NCBI RefSeq assembly: GCF_022376445.1
Contig: NW_025955385.1
Span: 1 to 33,356 of the forward strand
Length of the DNA: 33,356 nt
DNA from: Fomitopsis serialis
Taxonomy: Eukaryota > Basidiomycota > Agaricomycetes > Polyporales > Fomitopsidaceae
Direction of reading: 5' to 3'
In this document: piece after piece, positions 31,937-33,356 of the stretch
Numbering within the stretch: position 1 is the first letter of the stretch
Layout of the letters: the number at the start of each line of letters is the position of its first letter
Program-made: the position numbers and the translations under genes
The notes under the pieces: generated by a model
Told to the model about the DNA's origin: nothing
The model's database searches: none
The model's input: the letters and a program-made list of their open reading frames with translations, nothing else

Positions 31937-33356
31937 TCACGGCCAGTTGTTGCGCTTCGTCTTGAGCCTGCGCAGCTTTTGCATGAGGTCCTGGTGTCAC
32001 ACACAGACGGTCAGTTGTCCGCCCCGGCGAAAACAGTGAATGACACAGCGTACCTGTACTTCATCTGGCTTCAGCGTCCCGCGGCCGCGTTCCTCCTCGA
32101 GGCCTTTCTCGATGCTCTCAAGGACATCGTTCATGAGGTCACGGTAGTTAACGCCGAAGAACTGGGTGAGCTTCGCCGCGCGACGGCGGCGCTGCTGGAA
32201 CGCGCTCTCTTCGGGCGGCGGCGACGGTAGGATGGTCCACTCGGACGAGACGGACGCTAAGGACGCCATGGACGTGCGTGGGCATCGACCGTCGGCGCTC
32301 GGCCTTCGTCGTCGCAGCCTGGGCGAGCGAGAATACACTGTCCTCCGTCGGCGTGTGGTCTGAGGTGTCCTGGGTACGTCCGCTGAGGTAGTCGTGCAGT
32401 TCGGCGAGGGACTGCTTGTCGTCCTGTACGTGGCCCATTCGTCAATGCGGATGCTTAGATGTAAGCAACAGAACAAGCTTACCCGGTCAATGATGTCGTT
32501 AAGCGAGTTCAGAGAATGGCGGTAGTGCATGTAGACATCGGACATCGCCGTGAGCATACCGTCTTCCCAACTCTCGCTCGTGTCGGTGCGTGTATGGTCA
32601 ATCAGCGGCTCAGTCGAGTCTGCGGTTCCGGGCCTGGCGCCCTTCTTCGACTTGCCCTTGTACGACGTCTGGTTGAGGTTGCGCCCACCCGACGGCCCTG
32701 CGCTCTGCACGGGCGGCGGGAACGAGGACTGGGTGGAGTACCTAGGCTTCGCAGCGATGGGCGAGAGCCCACTGCTTCCGGGGGAGGAGACCGCCTGACG
32801 GGTGTGATAGAGCACCTGGGGCGGCGCCACCCGAACATCTGAAATGAAATGGGAAGTCAGTTGCCGTCTCGCGCCTGGCACGCGTGCGAACGCACCTTCT
32901 CCATCTTGACGGCGCGGCGGACGTTGATGGCCTTCTCCCTCTCATTGAGGTCGCCCTTGAGACGGTCGATCTCGTCAGACCACGTCGCCCCGAACTCGGC
33001 CGCGGAGCTGCTGCGCCTGCGGCGGAGGCGGAGCCTGCGTGCTTCGGCGTCCTCGCCGGGCATGTCGTCGTCCTGGGGGGTGGATGGTGCGGGGGAGGGG
33101 AGCGGACGCCCTCGTGGAGAGGGCCGAGGACGAGGTGAGTGGGTACACGTGAGCCGAGGAAGCGGTGGAGCTTTGCGAGCTTCTCGCGCTTGCGGCGGCG
33201 GTCGTCTTCTGCGCGCTGCTCGTCGTCGAGGGAGAGGGCGCCGAGGAGGGAGGGGTGGGGGGAGAGGACGGGGTCGGGGCTGGGGCTGAAGAGGGAGAGG
33301 TCGGGGCCGGGGCTGAAGAGGGCGTGGCCTTTAGGCGTTGGGGGCGAGCGCTGTGC
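31937..33356 (-). CDS. Conserved fungal protein with repeated KLxxFxG motifs, 5'-partial
   Basis: The gene runs off the right edge of the window. Exons in transcript order are 33356(partial)-32896, 32838-32483, 32423-32054 and 31990-31937. It has a Ser/Pro-rich N-terminal part with FSPGPDLSLFSPSPDPVLSP, then three related basic-hydrophobic motifs: RKREKLAKLHRFLGSRVPTHLVLG, RRAVKMEKMFGVAPPQVLYH, and RRRAAKLTQFFGVNYRDLMN followed by DVLESIEKGLEEE. The C-terminus is VQDLMQKLRRLKTKRNNWP. MHYRHSLNSLNDIIDRDDKQSLAELHDYL lies between motifs two and three. The frame breaks near 33095, at 32830/32831 and near 32277. I do not recognise the family and give no function. Confidence 0.6.

Overview
The window is nuclear DNA of a filamentous basidiomycete, most likely an Agaricomycete. 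The genes are dense, lie on both strands, and are cut by many introns of about 48-70 nt with GT-AG (a few GC-AG) ends. Encoded proteins are of the Agaricomycete type (CSN2, Rsm22/METTL17, a USP25/28-like protein, a fungal G-beta). No prokaryotic feature, tRNA, rRNA, intact transposon or CRISPR array was seen. All gene models below were spliced by hand and checked by reading frame and by conserved protein motifs.

Layout: (1) 1-923 +, 3' end of the complex I 49-kDa subunit; (2) 1053-2155 -, NIF3-like protein; (3) 2719-3178 +, glutaredoxin; (4) 3517-4457 +, CSTF2 hinge/C-terminal protein without an RRM; (5) 5068-7675 -, USP25/28-like protein that has lost the catalytic Cys; (6) 8196-10137 +, COP9 signalosome subunit 2; (7) 10430-10990 -, mitoribosomal mL40; (8) 12576-13733 +, mitoribosomal uL1m; (9) 14209-16466 -, Rsm22/METTL17; (10) 16731-18727 +, Sad1/USP39; (11) 19728-20062 - and (12) 21819-22263 -, two tiny paralogous dsRNA-binding-domain proteins; (13) 26535-27788 +, G-protein beta subunit; (14) 28330-31693 +, long golgin-like coiled-coil protein; (15) 31937-33356 -, partial fungal protein with repeated K-L/M-x-x-F-x-G motifs.

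Themes: three consecutive genes serve the mitochondrial ribosome (mL40, uL1m, Rsm22), and the window opens with a respiratory-chain subunit. Two genes are inactive-type ubiquitin hydrolases (USP25/28-like and Sad1/USP39), the first paired head to head with CSN2 of the deneddylase complex. From 18.7 to 26.5 kb the DNA is gene-poor and holds only the two dsRBD mini-genes.

Most notable: a 2-nt exon needed to restore the conserved His-His of the complex I subunit; the Cys-less USP25/28 homologue; the paired single-domain dsRBD proteins with identical intron positions; and a cluster of single-base frame breaks (uL1m, G-beta, about eight in the golgin gene, about three in the last gene) that look more like base-loss sequence errors than biology. 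Coordinates in those genes are exact for the sequence given, but no uninterrupted ORF exists there.
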